A DNA stretch of 20,725 nucleotides, taken from assembly GCA_002316675.1 (NCBI GenBank), contig DCDZ01000039.1:875-21599 (forward strand), written 5' to 3'. Below the pieces are notes generated by a model that was not told the origin of the DNA, made no database searches, and was given only the letters and a program-made list of their open reading frames with translations. This document shows positions 8,368-16,126 of this stretch, in pieces (the stretch's first letter is position 1; each line of letters opens with the position of its first letter). The DNA comes from Tyzzerella sp. UBA1042. GTDB taxonomy: Bacteria; Bacillota; Clostridia; Lachnospirales; Anaerotignaceae. The translations under genes were made by a program, and so were the position numbers.

Positions 8368-8692
8368 ACTAATTCCCTTCCTTCCTTCAAAATACATTAT
8401 TGTATAATTTCTTTTGCCTCGTGCCCTCCGGAACGCCCCAGACGACACGAGAAACACATTTCCTTAGAAATATGCTTCTTGAGAAAAGGATAACGCAATT
8501 TCATTGTTTTGTAATGCTTTTCTGTGTCACTGGTTAGAAATACGGCATAAAGTGTGAAATTCACTGTGCAAAATACATTTAAATTTAATTGTCAAATAAT
8601 AATCACTGTTAAATTCGTATATTTTTTATATTTTTTCCCATCATTCTTGCAACTTTCCACTCACAGGGGAAAAATTTGTGCTTTCTTCCTTG
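8368..8692 (-). promoter_or_regulatory. cstA upstream region with TTGACA, a palindrome and repeated TCACTG boxes
   Basis: On the minus strand a consensus -35 TTGACA lies at 8595-8590, but its 17-base partner is a poor -10 (TTTGCA), suggesting an activated promoter or a different start. An 11-base palindrome GTGAAATTCAC sits at 8554-8564. The heptamer TCACTGT occurs at 8561-8567 and 8603-8609 (42 bases, about four helical turns apart), with a related TCACTGG at 8527-8533. The long leader (about 200 bases to the start codon) is unexplained. Binding by the neighbouring LytTR regulator is possible but not shown. Confidence 0.35.
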
Positions 8693-8732
8693 TAAAAAAG
8701 CTCTGCCTCCATACAGCGGCAAAGCCTTTTTT
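8693..8732 (-). terminator. Terminator between the LytTR regulator gene and cstA
   Basis: On the minus strand GCTTTGCC pairs with GGCAGAGC (one G-U) across a short loop, flanked by AAAAAA and TTTTTT. It begins seven bases after the regulator's stop codon, so cstA is probably transcribed from its own promoter. Confidence 0.85.
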
Positions 8733-8738
8733 ACAGTA

Positions 8739-9479
8739 TTACATACTAAAAAGCCGTTTCAGCTCTTTAATTTGATTTCTTCCTACAGTTAATATTTCCT
8801 TTTCGTAGCCCTGCATTTTTACACAGGTGGTATTATTAAACCATGGATAAATTTCTATCACATACTTTAGGTTGATCAAAAAGCTCTTATGAATGCGGAA
8901 AAACCCGCTGTCCTTCAGCCGTTCTTCAAAGGAATTCATAGAACTGGCCGCCGTATAGGATTTTCCCTTGGTATGCACAATACACACACGGTTCCCCGTT
9001 TCAATATACACAATATCGGAAATGTCAATTAAAATCATTTTTTTATCGCAGGTAATGGATACCTTTGAGAGGGCATTTTTTTCCTCTTCCCGCAGCCCCT
9101 CTCTGGCCTCATTCTCCTGCCCCCGCTTTTTGCGATACCGCTGCAAGGTCTGCTCAATCCGTTTGGGATCAAAGGGCTTTAAAATATAGTTCAGTGCGTC
9201 AATATCAAAGGCTTTTTCCGCATAGTTATTGTATGCTGTGGCAAAAACAATTTCAACCCTGGGCTGGGCCTTTTTGGCCATGGCCGCCACGGTTGCCCCA
9301 TCCACATCACCCAAATTCATATCCATAAAAATCAAGTCGAAATCCTCTTTTAAAAACAGCTCCATAGCCTCTTCTCCTGAGCTGGCTTCCAAAATCTCCG
9401 CCTTCGGAACATACTCAGAGATTAAGTGCCTCAATTCGCTTCTGGATGGCCTTTCATCATCCACAATTGCTATCTTCAT
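8739..9479 (-). CDS. LytTR-family response regulator (LytR/BtsR type)
   Basis: A 246-residue cytoplasmic response regulator. The receiver domain (about 1-120) shows the acidic pair Asp7/Asp8, the phospho-acceptor Asp53 in LIFMDMN, Thr81 and the conserved Lys101 in YILKP. A charged linker follows (KKRGQENEAREGLREEEK), then a LytTR DNA-binding domain (about 140-245) with IVYIETGNRVCIVHT and FFRIHKSFLINLKYV. LytTR domains bind pairs of direct repeats about two helical turns apart. The ATG at 9477-9479 has GGAGGGC close upstream and overlaps the 3' end of the kinase gene by 23 bases, so the two are translationally coupled. The likely target is the adjacent cstA, as in BtsSR/BtsT-type modules; this is inferred from context. 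Confidence 0.93.
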   Translation of the reverse strand: MKIAIVDDERPSRSELRHLISEYVPKAEILEASSGEEAMELFLKEDFDLIFMDMNLGDVDGATVAAMAKKAQPRVEIVFATAYNNYAEKAFDIDALNYILKPFDPKRIEQTLQRYRKKRGQENEAREGLREEEKNALSKVSITCDKKMILIDISDIVYIETGNRVCIVHTKGKSYTAASSMNSFEERLKDSGFFRIHKSFLINLKYVIEIYPWFNNTTCVKMQGYEKEILTVGRNQIKELKRLFSM

Positions 9480-11175
9480 CGCCCTCCGCCCCCTTATTTA
9501 ATGGAATTTTTATAATAACCTCCGTTCCTTCCGAAAAAGTACGAATATCCAAGCCATAGTTCTGTCCATAAATACTCCGGAGCCTTTTATTCACATTGGA
9601 AAGCCCTACCTTGGAGCTGTCCAGCGTATCCTGATGCAGGGCATCTATAATCTCTTGGGGGATGCCATACCCGGAATCCTTTACAGAAATAACCACCTGC
9701 TCCTCCGTTTGCCTTGCCTTTACCGCCACACTGCCCGTGCTGCGCTTCATTGCCCCATGCTTCACCGCATTTTCCACAATGGGCTGCAAAATAAAGCTCG
9801 GCACCTGACACTGCAAATTTCCGGGAACGTCCATGGTCAGGGTCAATCTATCCTCAAAGCGGGCCTTTTCCAACTGCAAATATGCATTCACATGGGAAAA
9901 TTCATCATAAATATTGATCATATATTGATTGGTGTTTAAGGTATTGCGAAAATAAGTGCTTAGCACAATGAGCAATTCCCGGGCCTTATCCGGCTTTTCG
10001 CGGCAAAAAGCAGTAATGGTATTTAAGGCATTAAACAAAAAATGAGGGTTGATTTGAGACTGCAGTGCCTTAAATTCCGCCTTATGCAAAAGCTCTCTCT
10101 GTTTTTGGGCCCCTACCAATTCCAGCTGGGTGGACATAAGCTTGGACAAGCCATCGGCAAAATCCTTATCTGTCTGAATGGAAAGCTTGAATTTTTTGGT
10201 AAAAATTAAAATAACTCCAACCACGCTTCCCTTGCTGCGCAAAGGCGCCCCCACAATGGTAAACCGCTTCAGCTGGGCATAGAACAAATCCTCTTCCTTC
10301 GCCCCTTGGGCAACGATCACCGCATCCTCCTGAATGACCCTCCGGGCAATTTCCGGCAAAGGATTTTCCTCAACGTTCCCCCCCAGTGGCACAACATCAC
10401 ACTGATAGCTTAAAATTTTCTCCGTATCGGTAATAACCACACCGCCGTCGTTGGAATTTTCCAAAATCATCTTCGCAACCCGGTCCATATTTTCTTTGTG
10501 ATACATTCCTTTTCGCAGATAGGGAAGGCATTGCTCGGAAATATCAAAGGCCAGCTTGATTCTTTTTGCAGATTCGTTATCCTGCTCAATAAAAATGGAG
10601 TTAAATATAGATATGAAAAACACCATGCCCACAGAATTAAACAAAATCATTGGCAGGGCAATGATCTTCACCGTTTCCAAGGCAGCGGCATAAGGCTTAG
10701 CCACCAGCAGAATAATCATCATCTGAAAAACTTCTGCTAAGGCGGCAATCAAGAAAATATCTATTTTTCTCCAATTATTCCTTTTCAGATGCTTTGCGCA
10801 TAACACAGCCATGACCCCTTCCACGAAGGTGGAAATGGCACAGGCCAAGGAGGTAAAGCCCCCTACGTCAAAAAAATAGCGATGCAGGCCGCCGATGATT
10901 GCCGCCCCCATACCCACAACGGGCCCACCGATGATGCCGCCGGACATAACGCCGATAACACGGGTATTTACAATGGCACCGTTTACATCTGTGCCGGTAT
11001 AGGTAGATAAAATACTGATAAGGCCAAAAACCACAGCCATGGCAAGCTGAGATCTGATATCCGTTTTGTAGGAAAACATAAATTCTTTGATGAATGTTGT
11101 TTTTGTCAAAAACTGGGCGATAATCACCAGCATGGAGAGGTTCAATACTAAATTTTTAAAAATATCTATTGTCAT
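9457..11175 (-). CDS. LytS/BtsS-type sensor histidine kinase
   Basis: A 572-residue membrane sensor kinase. The N-terminal 5TM-5TMR_LYT region (about 1-195) carries the typical NTRVIGVMSGGIIGGPVVGMG and GGLHRYFFDVGGFTSLACAISTF stretches. A GAF-like domain follows (about 220-345), then a His_kinase module with phospho-acceptor His378 in LQSQINPHFLFNALNTI, the N box QPIVENAVKHG and the G box VKDSGYGIP. This is the LytS/BtsS architecture, in which BtsS is a pyruvate sensor; the ligand here is unknown. I chose the ATG at 11173-11175 because the protein then begins at the first helix and AAAGGACGG lies upstream. The open frame runs 216 codons further up only as a shadow of the divergent permease gene. 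The promoter is at 11216-11244. Confidence 0.93.
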   Translation of the reverse strand: MTIDIFKNLVLNLSMLVIIAQFLTKTTFIKEFMFSYKTDIRSQLAMAVVFGLISILSTYTGTDVNGAIVNTRVIGVMSGGIIGGPVVGMGAAIIGGLHRYFFDVGGFTSLACAISTFVEGVMAVLCAKHLKRNNWRKIDIFLIAALAEVFQMMIILLVAKPYAAALETVKIIALPMILFNSVGMVFFISIFNSIFIEQDNESAKRIKLAFDISEQCLPYLRKGMYHKENMDRVAKMILENSNDGGVVITDTEKILSYQCDVVPLGGNVEENPLPEIARRVIQEDAVIVAQGAKEEDLFYAQLKRFTIVGAPLRSKGSVVGVILIFTKKFKLSIQTDKDFADGLSKLMSTQLELVGAQKQRELLHKAEFKALQSQINPHFLFNALNTITAFCREKPDKARELLIVLSTYFRNTLNTNQYMINIYDEFSHVNAYLQLEKARFEDRLTLTMDVPGNLQCQVPSFILQPIVENAVKHGAMKRSTGSVAVKARQTEEQVVISVKDSGYGIPQEIIDALHQDTLDSSKVGLSNVNKRLRSIYGQNYGLDIRTFSEGTEVIIKIPLNKGAEGDEDSNCG

Positions 11176-11215
11176 TGGGGTTCCGTCCTTTGGTCTGCTG
11201 TCATTTTCTGTGAAT

Positions 11216-11244
11216 AGAATACTACATCCGGACAGTGCGGTCAA
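11216..11244 (-). promoter_or_regulatory. Promoter for the lytS-lytR operon
   Basis: Minus strand -35 TTGACC (11244-11239), 17-base spacer, -10 TATTCT (11221-11216), giving a start near 11209 and a short leader to the ATG at 11175. Confidence 0.65.
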
Positions 11245-11317
11245 CCTTCGGGCAGGGGTTTTCCTTTGTCTGCCTCTATTTGGCAAAAGGATGGTTCCCC
11301 GGCGGCCCCCGGGTTTA

Positions 11318-11346
11318 TTGCTATTTCCCCCGGTACATGATATACT
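11318..11346 (+). promoter_or_regulatory. Promoter for the AI-2E-family permease gene
   Basis: Plus strand TTGCTA (11318-11323), 17-base spacer, TATACT (11341-11346), about 90 bases before the start codon. It is divergent from the lytS promoter, with about 75 bases between them. Confidence 0.55.
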
Positions 11347-11437
11347 ATTTGTCGTCCCATAGATATATACGGAAGGGAAACCTTTCTTTTCAAAATACAA
11401 AAAACATACTGCCAAACACTGAAGGAAGGTGTAAGAA

Positions 11438-12601
11438 TTGGAGCTTGACCGTAATACGCTTCGCAAAATCAGAGGGCTGATTGTATTTACAATACTGGTT
11501 TTAATCGGCCTGTACCGCTTTGAAACCGTACTGAGTGCAGTGCGCTTTCTCCTGCACATTTTGTTTCCGTTCATTCTGGGCTGTGCCATTGCTTTTATAC
11601 TCAGCGTGCCTATGGAACGGATACAAAAAATGGTTTTTGCAAGGCCTTTAAAAAAAGCAACGGGGAAGAAGGCCCGGCGCCTTGAGAAGCTGACCAATCC
11701 CGTCAGCCTCCTGCTTTCCATTCTTTTTGTGCTTGCGCTACTGTTCATTGTAACGGCGCTGGTTCTGCCGCAGCTTGCCTCCACCGTGACGGATTTAACC
11801 CAGTCTATGCCAAAAAAAATCAACCTTTTGGCAGAAAGACTGCAAACCCTGCTTGCCGCTTATCCCGAGGTCTTGGCTTGGCTTTTAAGCATTCAAATTG
11901 ACTGGCAGCAGCTTATATCCGGCATTGCCGACTTCTTTCAGTCCGGCGGCGGCAATATTTTCGATTCCACCATTGGTGTTGCCAAGGGCATTTTAAGTGC
12001 ATTTACCACCTTCTTCATTGGTTTTGTTTTTGCCTGCTATATCCTGCTGCAAAAGGAAACCCTGGGACGGCAGTGCAGAAAGCTTCTTTTTGCATTTCTT
12101 CCCGAAAAATATGCCAAGCGCACGGTGGAAATTTGTACGCTGACCCATGGCATTTTTGCAAGCTTTCTAACGGGACAATGCTTAGAGGCAGTCATTTTAG
12201 GATGCCTGTTCTTTCTCTCTATGAGCCTTTTACGCCTTCCCTATGCTTTGCTGGCGGGTGTGTTCATCGCCTTTACTGCGCTGATCCCTATTTTCGGCGC
12301 ATTCATCGGCTGCTTGGTGGGTGTATTTTTGATTTTAACGGTAAACCCTGCCCAAGCCCTTATCTTCCTGATTCTTTTTTTGGTTTTACAGCAATTAGAG
12401 GGGAACTTAATTTATCCCCATGTTGTGGGCGGCTCTGTGGGCCTGCCCTCCATTTGGGTTCTGGCTGCGGTGACCATCGGCGGCAGTTTATTTGGCATCA
12501 TTGGTATGCTTGTATGCATCCCTATCGTTTCTGTCCTCTATACCCTTCTACGAGAGGCCACAAACCATCGTCTTAAGGAGAAGCAGTTAGAGATCACCTA
12601 A
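11438..12601 (+). CDS. AI-2E family transporter (PF01594-type permease)
   Basis: A 387-residue membrane protein of the AI-2E transporter family, named after E. coli TqsA. Most members have unknown substrates, and some act as Na+/H+ antiporters. The layout is typical: two N-terminal helices (about 11-50), a loop with a helix at about 75-100, a long extracytoplasmic amphipathic region (DLTQSMPKKINLLAERLQ...), and a C-terminal cluster of helices. Signatures include FIAFTALIPIFGAFIGC, QQLEGNLIYPHVVGGSVGL and GGSLFGIIGMLVCIPI. The start is TTG at 11438-11440, supported by GAAGGAAGGTG seven bases upstream and by the absence of a better in-frame start. A role in quorum sensing should not be assumed from the family name. 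Confidence 0.9.
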   Translation: MELDRNTLRKIRGLIVFTILVLIGLYRFETVLSAVRFLLHILFPFILGCAIAFILSVPMERIQKMVFARPLKKATGKKARRLEKLTNPVSLLLSILFVLALLFIVTALVLPQLASTVTDLTQSMPKKINLLAERLQTLLAAYPEVLAWLLSIQIDWQQLISGIADFFQSGGGNIFDSTIGVAKGILSAFTTFFIGFVFACYILLQKETLGRQCRKLLFAFLPEKYAKRTVEICTLTHGIFASFLTGQCLEAVILGCLFFLSMSLLRLPYALLAGVFIAFTALIPIFGAFIGCLVGVFLILTVNPAQALIFLILFLVLQQLEGNLIYPHVVGGSVGLPSIWVLAAVTIGGSLFGIIGMLVCIPIVSVLYTLLREATNHRLKEKQLEIT

Positions 12602-12637
12602 AGGGTACGCTCTCAGGGGTATAGCTCTCAACATAAA

Positions 12638-12691
12638 AGAAGCCGGACTGCATATTTATGATAATTATTATAAATATGCAGTCCGGCTTCT
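12638..12691. terminator. Bidirectional terminator with a perfect 22-bp stem between convergent genes
   Basis: Perfect inverted repeat with arms 12638-12659 and 12670-12691 and a 10-base AT loop. The lower half is GC-rich and the upper half AT-rich. On the minus strand the hairpin is followed by TTTATG, fitting a terminator for the amidase gene. It also lies about 37 bases after the plus-strand permease stop, so it probably serves both. Confidence 0.85.
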
Positions 12692-12738
12692 CCGTTGATA
12701 CAGAATTGAGTTTCTCCTTTTTACGCCTATTGTACAGA

Positions 12739-13542
12739 TCAAGCCCTGTTGGCTTCCAAGGATTCCAAGTATGCACATATGCCCTGGTAATAGGCCCGTG
12801 CCGCCTTTTTACAGCCTTCCTCCGTACCAAATTGATCCACATCCTGCTGATTTGTGACAAAGCATTGCTCCACCAAAACCGCAGGGCACTTCATATTTTT
12901 CAGCATACCAAAGGTATCGTAGGTATAAACCTGGGTATCGTTGGACTCCACCAAAAGCTTTGACTCGTTGCCCCCCGCATCGGGCACATAATAGCCAAAC
13001 CGAATGCCATCGATCCCCCGCAGCCTTGCGCCGGCAGCTTCCATCTCCCGGGCGATGGAATGGGCAAAGGCCACACTTTCCTCATGATTCTCCTTGCCCG
13101 GCGGGGAGGGGTAGCATTCAAACCCAAAGGCCGACCCATCTTCGCCGGCATTGGCATGGATAGAAATTACCAAATCGGGCTTTGCTCTTTGAAAAAGCTT
13201 ATTTCTATCGGTAACACTTTTTCCTTCCCCTTCCTCTCGGGAAAGCACAATCCGAAAACGTCCGTCTTCTTTTAAAAGCTCCGTCAGCATGGCCGTTGTT
13301 TCCTCTGTCAGTGCCACCTCTTCTATGACACCCACAGCCCCTGTATCAATGCCGCCGTGGCCCGCATCCAACCCGATGACATAAGGCTTGCTGTTGTGGA
13401 AATAAAATACAAACCCAAGATAGCCAACGACGAACAAAAGTAAGGAAAGAATCAGCTTTCTCAAAAAACCGCCTGTTCTGCGACGGTGACGTTTTCTTTG
13501 CTTTTCTGCCGGCCCATATTCCCGCCAATTTTTGCCCTTCAT
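12739..13542 (-). CDS. N-acetylmuramoyl-L-alanine amidase (Amidase_3), membrane-anchored, CwlD-like
   Basis: A 267-residue zinc amidase that cleaves the lactyl-amide bond between muramic acid and the stem peptide of peptidoglycan. A very basic N-terminus (KQRKRHRRR) precedes one membrane helix (about 29-48), placing the catalytic domain outside the cell or on the forespore side. Zinc and catalytic residues are visible: His62 in LDAGHGGIDTGA, Glu74 or Glu75 in VIEEVALTEE, His129 in VISIHANA and catalytic Glu225 in AVLVEQCFVTN. There are no SPOR, SH3 or choline-binding repeats. Size and layout resemble the sporulation amidase CwlD, but the neighbours do not settle this. GGGAG precedes the ATG. 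The gene is 43 bases downstream of the metallo-hydrolase gene, probably in the same transcript. Confidence 0.88.
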   Translation of the reverse strand: MKGKNWREYGPAEKQRKRHRRRTGGFLRKLILSLLLFVVGYLGFVFYFHNSKPYVIGLDAGHGGIDTGAVGVIEEVALTEETTAMLTELLKEDGRFRIVLSREEGEGKSVTDRNKLFQRAKPDLVISIHANAGEDGSAFGFECYPSPPGKENHEESVAFAHSIAREMEAAGARLRGIDGIRFGYYVPDAGGNESKLLVESNDTQVYTYDTFGMLKNMKCPAVLVEQCFVTNQQDVDQFGTEEGCKKAARAYYQGICAYLESLEANRA

Positions 13543-13585
13543 ACTGTCTCACTCCCAATTTGCCCCAAGGAAAGCCATGTATCTA

Positions 13586-14269
13586 TCAAAGAGAAAACTC
13601 TTGATTTTCTTTGGTGATGATTATGATTTTATCCCCATAGGGTTTTTCCGCCAGCTGATTGCAAACGTCAAACCTGCCCCAAAAATGCATGGGGAATACG
13701 GCCTTGGCTTGCACCTTTTCCATAAAATAATCCGTTGCCCATGAATATTTATCTTCCAAGCGGGGATCCGCCGGTACAAAGGCAGCATCAAAATATCTGC
13801 CCTTGATCCGGGCAATTTCCTCATGATAGCTCTTGGCAATTCCGTCATTAAATTCCTTGCTTTCTCCGTTCCAATGCCACCAATTTAAGTCTCCTCCATG
13901 GTAAATTTTTGCGCCGTCTCCTTCCACCGCAAAGGCAACACCTTCATCGTTGGAAAGCAGGGTCTCGATGGTAAGGCCATGGAAGGTATAGGTTTCATGG
14001 GGTTTTACAAACAACACCTCGCCCTTAAAAGCAGGGTCAAGCACCACATCCTGGGAAAGAATGTAGGCGGCATTCTCCGCCCACTGCAAAATCCTTGTAT
14101 CAAAATGGTCGCCATGGTTATGGGTTACAAAAAAAAGGATTTCCTTCCCTTCATATTTATCTGGATGAAAAAAATCAAAGCGTCCCCCTTGGGAATAATA
14201 ATCAAACACCAGTACCTTGTTCAACGTTTCTACCAAAAAACCGCTGTGGTTAAAATAAGTTATATGCAT
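13586..14269 (-). CDS. Metallo-beta-lactamase-fold hydrolase (UlaG-like), substrate unknown
   Basis: A 227-residue cytoplasmic MBL-fold protein. The metal-binding motif THNHGDHFD is intact. Further family features are the N-terminal HITYFNHSGFLVET, the central IYHGGDLNWWHW (His and Asp ligands) and the C-terminal MHFWG with the last His. It resembles UlaG/YtkL-type hydrolases, whose substrates are mostly unassigned, so I do not give a reaction. I chose the ATG at 14267-14269 because GGGGAGGG lies just upstream; in-frame codons before it encode no conserved sequence. It sits 144 bases downstream of the SRAP gene, so either a separate promoter or readthrough may drive it. Confidence 0.87.
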   Translation of the reverse strand: MHITYFNHSGFLVETLNKVLVFDYYSQGGRFDFFHPDKYEGKEILFFVTHNHGDHFDTRILQWAENAAYILSQDVVLDPAFKGEVLFVKPHETYTFHGLTIETLLSNDEGVAFAVEGDGAKIYHGGDLNWWHWNGESKEFNDGIAKSYHEEIARIKGRYFDAAFVPADPRLEDKYSWATDYFMEKVQAKAVFPMHFWGRFDVCNQLAEKPYGDKIIIITKENQEFSL

Positions 14270-14413
14270 AGTACCCTCCCCGATGATTGTATAAAGCAAT
14301 ATGCTCTTTTTCCATTGTAACATAGTTTTCCAGAATTTCTATGTTCGTAAAAAAGACTTAAGATTCTAAAATACCGTATTTTTCTGTTTCGGCCCTCGGA
14401 AATACCGGCAGCC

Positions 14414-14986
14414 TTACTCTTCCGTCAATTTTCCCTGCAGCGGAAAGCTGACTTGGGACAAAAGCTCCTTGGCGGCCTGCGTATCATAAAGCCATGGACG
14501 AAGCTGGTTCTCTTCCAAAATCAGGGGCATTCTGTGATGCACCGCTGCAATTTCCCCTTTGCTATGCGTGGTCAAAATAATAATTTCCGTTTTTTCTCCC
14601 TGCTGTCTATAGAGGGCGGCAAAATATAGCAGGGTCTGCGCCCTTGGAGAAAATAAGAACTGCCGGTGTTCTGTATCCCATTCAAAAAAACCATGGGCGG
14701 GAACAATGCATCTGCCCTGTGCAAAGCACCCCTGAAACATCCCCTTGGACAGCACCGTCTCCTGCCTTGCATTGTAAACCAGCTTGTCCATGGATAATCG
14801 AAAGCCCCATCGCCCCAAGGATGCCGTGGTTTTCCCCCCATCCGATACAAAAAGATAAGGGATTTCCGCTGAGGGATAGGCAATTTCAGACAGCGTTTTC
14901 TCCGGAGCCTTCCTTCGTATTTCCGCCATAATCCTCCCCACGGCTTTATTCGTATCCATCTGCCGCCACAAAAACTGCCTACACAT
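14414..14986 (-). CDS. SRAP-domain protein (YedK/HMCES family), abasic-site DNA-protein crosslinker
   Basis: A 190-residue SOS-response-associated-peptidase fold protein. Family members link covalently to abasic sites in single-stranded DNA through Cys2, forming a thiazolidine that protects the site. Key residues are present: Cys2 (after Met removal), Asn72 in YNARQET, Glu102 in AHGFFEWD and His151 in HHRMPLIL. WGFRLS matches the WG(L/I) core. It differs from most relatives in two ways: the N-terminus reads MCRQF instead of MCGRF, and the protein is somewhat short. The ATG at 14984-14986 overlaps the carbonic anhydrase stop by eight bases and lacks a strong ribosome binding site, so translation is probably coupled. 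It is the third gene of the small operon starting at 15742. Confidence 0.88.
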   Translation of the reverse strand: MCRQFLWRQMDTNKAVGRIMAEIRRKAPEKTLSEIAYPSAEIPYLFVSDGGKTTASLGRWGFRLSMDKLVYNARQETVLSKGMFQGCFAQGRCIVPAHGFFEWDTEHRQFLFSPRAQTLLYFAALYRQQGEKTEIIILTTHSKGEIAAVHHRMPLILEENQLRPWLYDTQAAKELLSQVSFPLQGKLTEE

Positions 14987-15536
14987 ACTTTACCGGGCGC
15001 ATACTGCCTGTTTCGGGGTTCATCACAAACCCATAAACCTCCACACCCTTATGAATTAACGGATGCTTTTGGATGATTCCCACCGTTTTTTCCACGGCAC
15101 AGCATACATCGCCAAATCCGGTCAGCCATTCCACGGGGTTACGGTGATTGCGCTCCGCTTCGTCCAAGGCCTCTTGGGTAATGCCCTTCGCCCGCATCTT
15201 CTCCACAATTTTTGCCCCGTCCAAAAGACGTCCCCCGCAATCATCATGGCCAATGACCAAAACCGTATCCACGCCAAGCTCATAAATGGCAACCAACAGG
15301 CTGAAAATCACGCTCCCGTAGGGGTGGCTGATCTGCGCACCGGCATTTTTAATCAGCTTCACATCCCCGTTTTTTAAGCCCAATGCCGCAGGCAGCAGCT
15401 CTGTCATTCTGGTATCCATGCAGGATAGAATGGCAATTTTTCTATCGGGAAATTTTGATGTTGCATATTTTGAGTAAAGCTCATTTTCCACAAACACCCG
15501 ATTATATTCTAATATCTTTCTCACACGCTCATTCAC
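14979..15536 (-). CDS. Beta-class carbonic anhydrase
   Basis: A 185-residue zinc enzyme that interconverts CO2 and bicarbonate in the cytoplasm, supplying bicarbonate for carboxylations. The zinc and catalytic set is visible: Cys39-x-Asp41-x-Arg43 in ILSCMDTRM, and His97 and Cys100 in VIGHDDCGG. NAGAQISHPYGSV is also typical. The length matches the short Firmicute form (YtiB-like). I chose the GTG at 15534-15536 because GAGGAGG lies seven bases upstream and the product then starts VNERVRKILEYN; the longer frame adds 20 unsupported codons. GTG overlaps the TGA of the upstream small-membrane-protein gene (GTGA), and its own stop overlaps the SRAP gene, so the three form a tightly coupled operon. 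Confidence 0.94.
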   Translation of the reverse strand: MNERVRKILEYNRVFVENELYSKYATSKFPDRKIAILSCMDTRMTELLPAALGLKNGDVKLIKNAGAQISHPYGSVIFSLLVAIYELGVDTVLVIGHDDCGGRLLDGAKIVEKMRAKGITQEALDEAERNHRNPVEWLTGFGDVCCAVEKTVGIIQKHPLIHKGVEVYGFVMNPETGSMRPVKYV

Positions 15537-15742
15537 CCTTTGTCCTCCTCTTTCTTTTCTCCCCGTTTCAGCACGGCACATACCAATAAAAACCACAAAA
15601 TAACAAGGCCCAATGCCACAAAAGGGATATGCTTTACTAAGCTATCCGCCGAAAAAAAATGTATCCATAAAAAAAGCCCCAAGGATACAACAATAAAATA
15701 TACACCCGAGATCATTTGCAGACGAAATTTATAGTCCTTCAT
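15533..15742 (-). CDS. Small membrane protein of unknown function, first gene of the carbonic anhydrase operon
   Basis: A 69-residue protein with two hydrophobic helices (about 9-30 and 39-60), a basic N-terminus (MKDYKFR) and a highly charged C-terminus (KRGEKKEEDKG). I do not recognise a family. The ATG at 15740-15742 has AAAGGAGCAGG in good position. Its stop codon overlaps the GTG start of the carbonic anhydrase (GTGA), which shows it is a real translated gene and ties it to that enzyme. A link to CO2 or bicarbonate handling at the membrane is possible but rests only on this coupling. Confidence 0.7.
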   Translation of the reverse strand: MKDYKFRLQMISGVYFIVVSLGLFLWIHFFSADSLVKHIPFVALGLVILWFLLVCAVLKRGEKKEEDKG

Positions 15743-16126
15743 TTTTCCTGCTCCTTTACTAAAATGATTTTAAAAAATCCCCCAAGCCCGGTATGTCTGC
15801 CAAATTTATGGTTGGCGGCATACTCCGTTTTTTGGAGGAGGTTCCAAGCAGCCCGAAAAAGGCCTTCCAGTGTTTATGGAGTTTAAGAGTATGTATTGTT
15901 TTTATCTTTTTATAAGAATACTCTGAAACCCACATAAAATCAAGAATTTTTGTGGTGAAACCCACTGTCTTATGCAGCCCTATTGCGCCAAATATTGGTG
16001 AGCAACGTAAAAGCCTCCTAAAACTAAGGGTTTCAGAGCCTAGCAGATAAAGAAACCACTACATTTTAATGAAATAAGCACCTTAATATGGTATATTGAT
16101 AGTATTCATGATCAGGAGGAGATTTC
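15743..16126. other. Junction region between core genes and the AT-rich agr island
   Basis: About 380 bases without a confident gene. A minus-strand frame at 15759-15965 (68 codons, ending DIPGLGDFLKSF) stops 16 bases before the small membrane protein's start. It has no recognisable family and could be the broken tail of a lost operon gene or chance. The right part carries TGAAACCC-type repeats (15921-16038). Base composition shifts to AT-rich here and stays so up to the IS5-family element, which suggests this is the left edge of acquired DNA. The agrA ribosome binding site AGGAGGAG lies at 16114-16121. Confidence 0.4.
15921..16038. repeat. Inverted and direct TGAAACCC repeats at the island edge
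   Basis: CTCTGAAACCC (15921-15931) is repeated in inverted form as GGGTTTCAGAG (16028-16038). TGAAACCCAC occurs directly repeated at 15924-15933 and 15956-15965, 32 bases apart. The inverted pair encloses 96 bases with no gene. It could be the ends of a small nonautonomous element or an operator cluster; no target duplication is evident. Confidence 0.45.

Noticed and set aside
8554..8564. CcpA (cre) site upstream of cstA
   Set aside because: The palindrome GTGAAATTCAC lacks the central CG of a cre box.
11176..11823. 216-codon N-terminal extension of the LytS-type kinase
   Set aside because: It runs antisense through the divergent AI-2E permease gene and its promoter, has no family features, and a promoter plus membrane-helix start lie at 11175-11244.
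11438..12601. AI-2 export by the AI-2E permease as part of the agr quorum-sensing story
   Set aside because: The family name does not establish AI-2 transport, no luxS is in the window, and the gene is 4 kb from the agr island with its own promoter.
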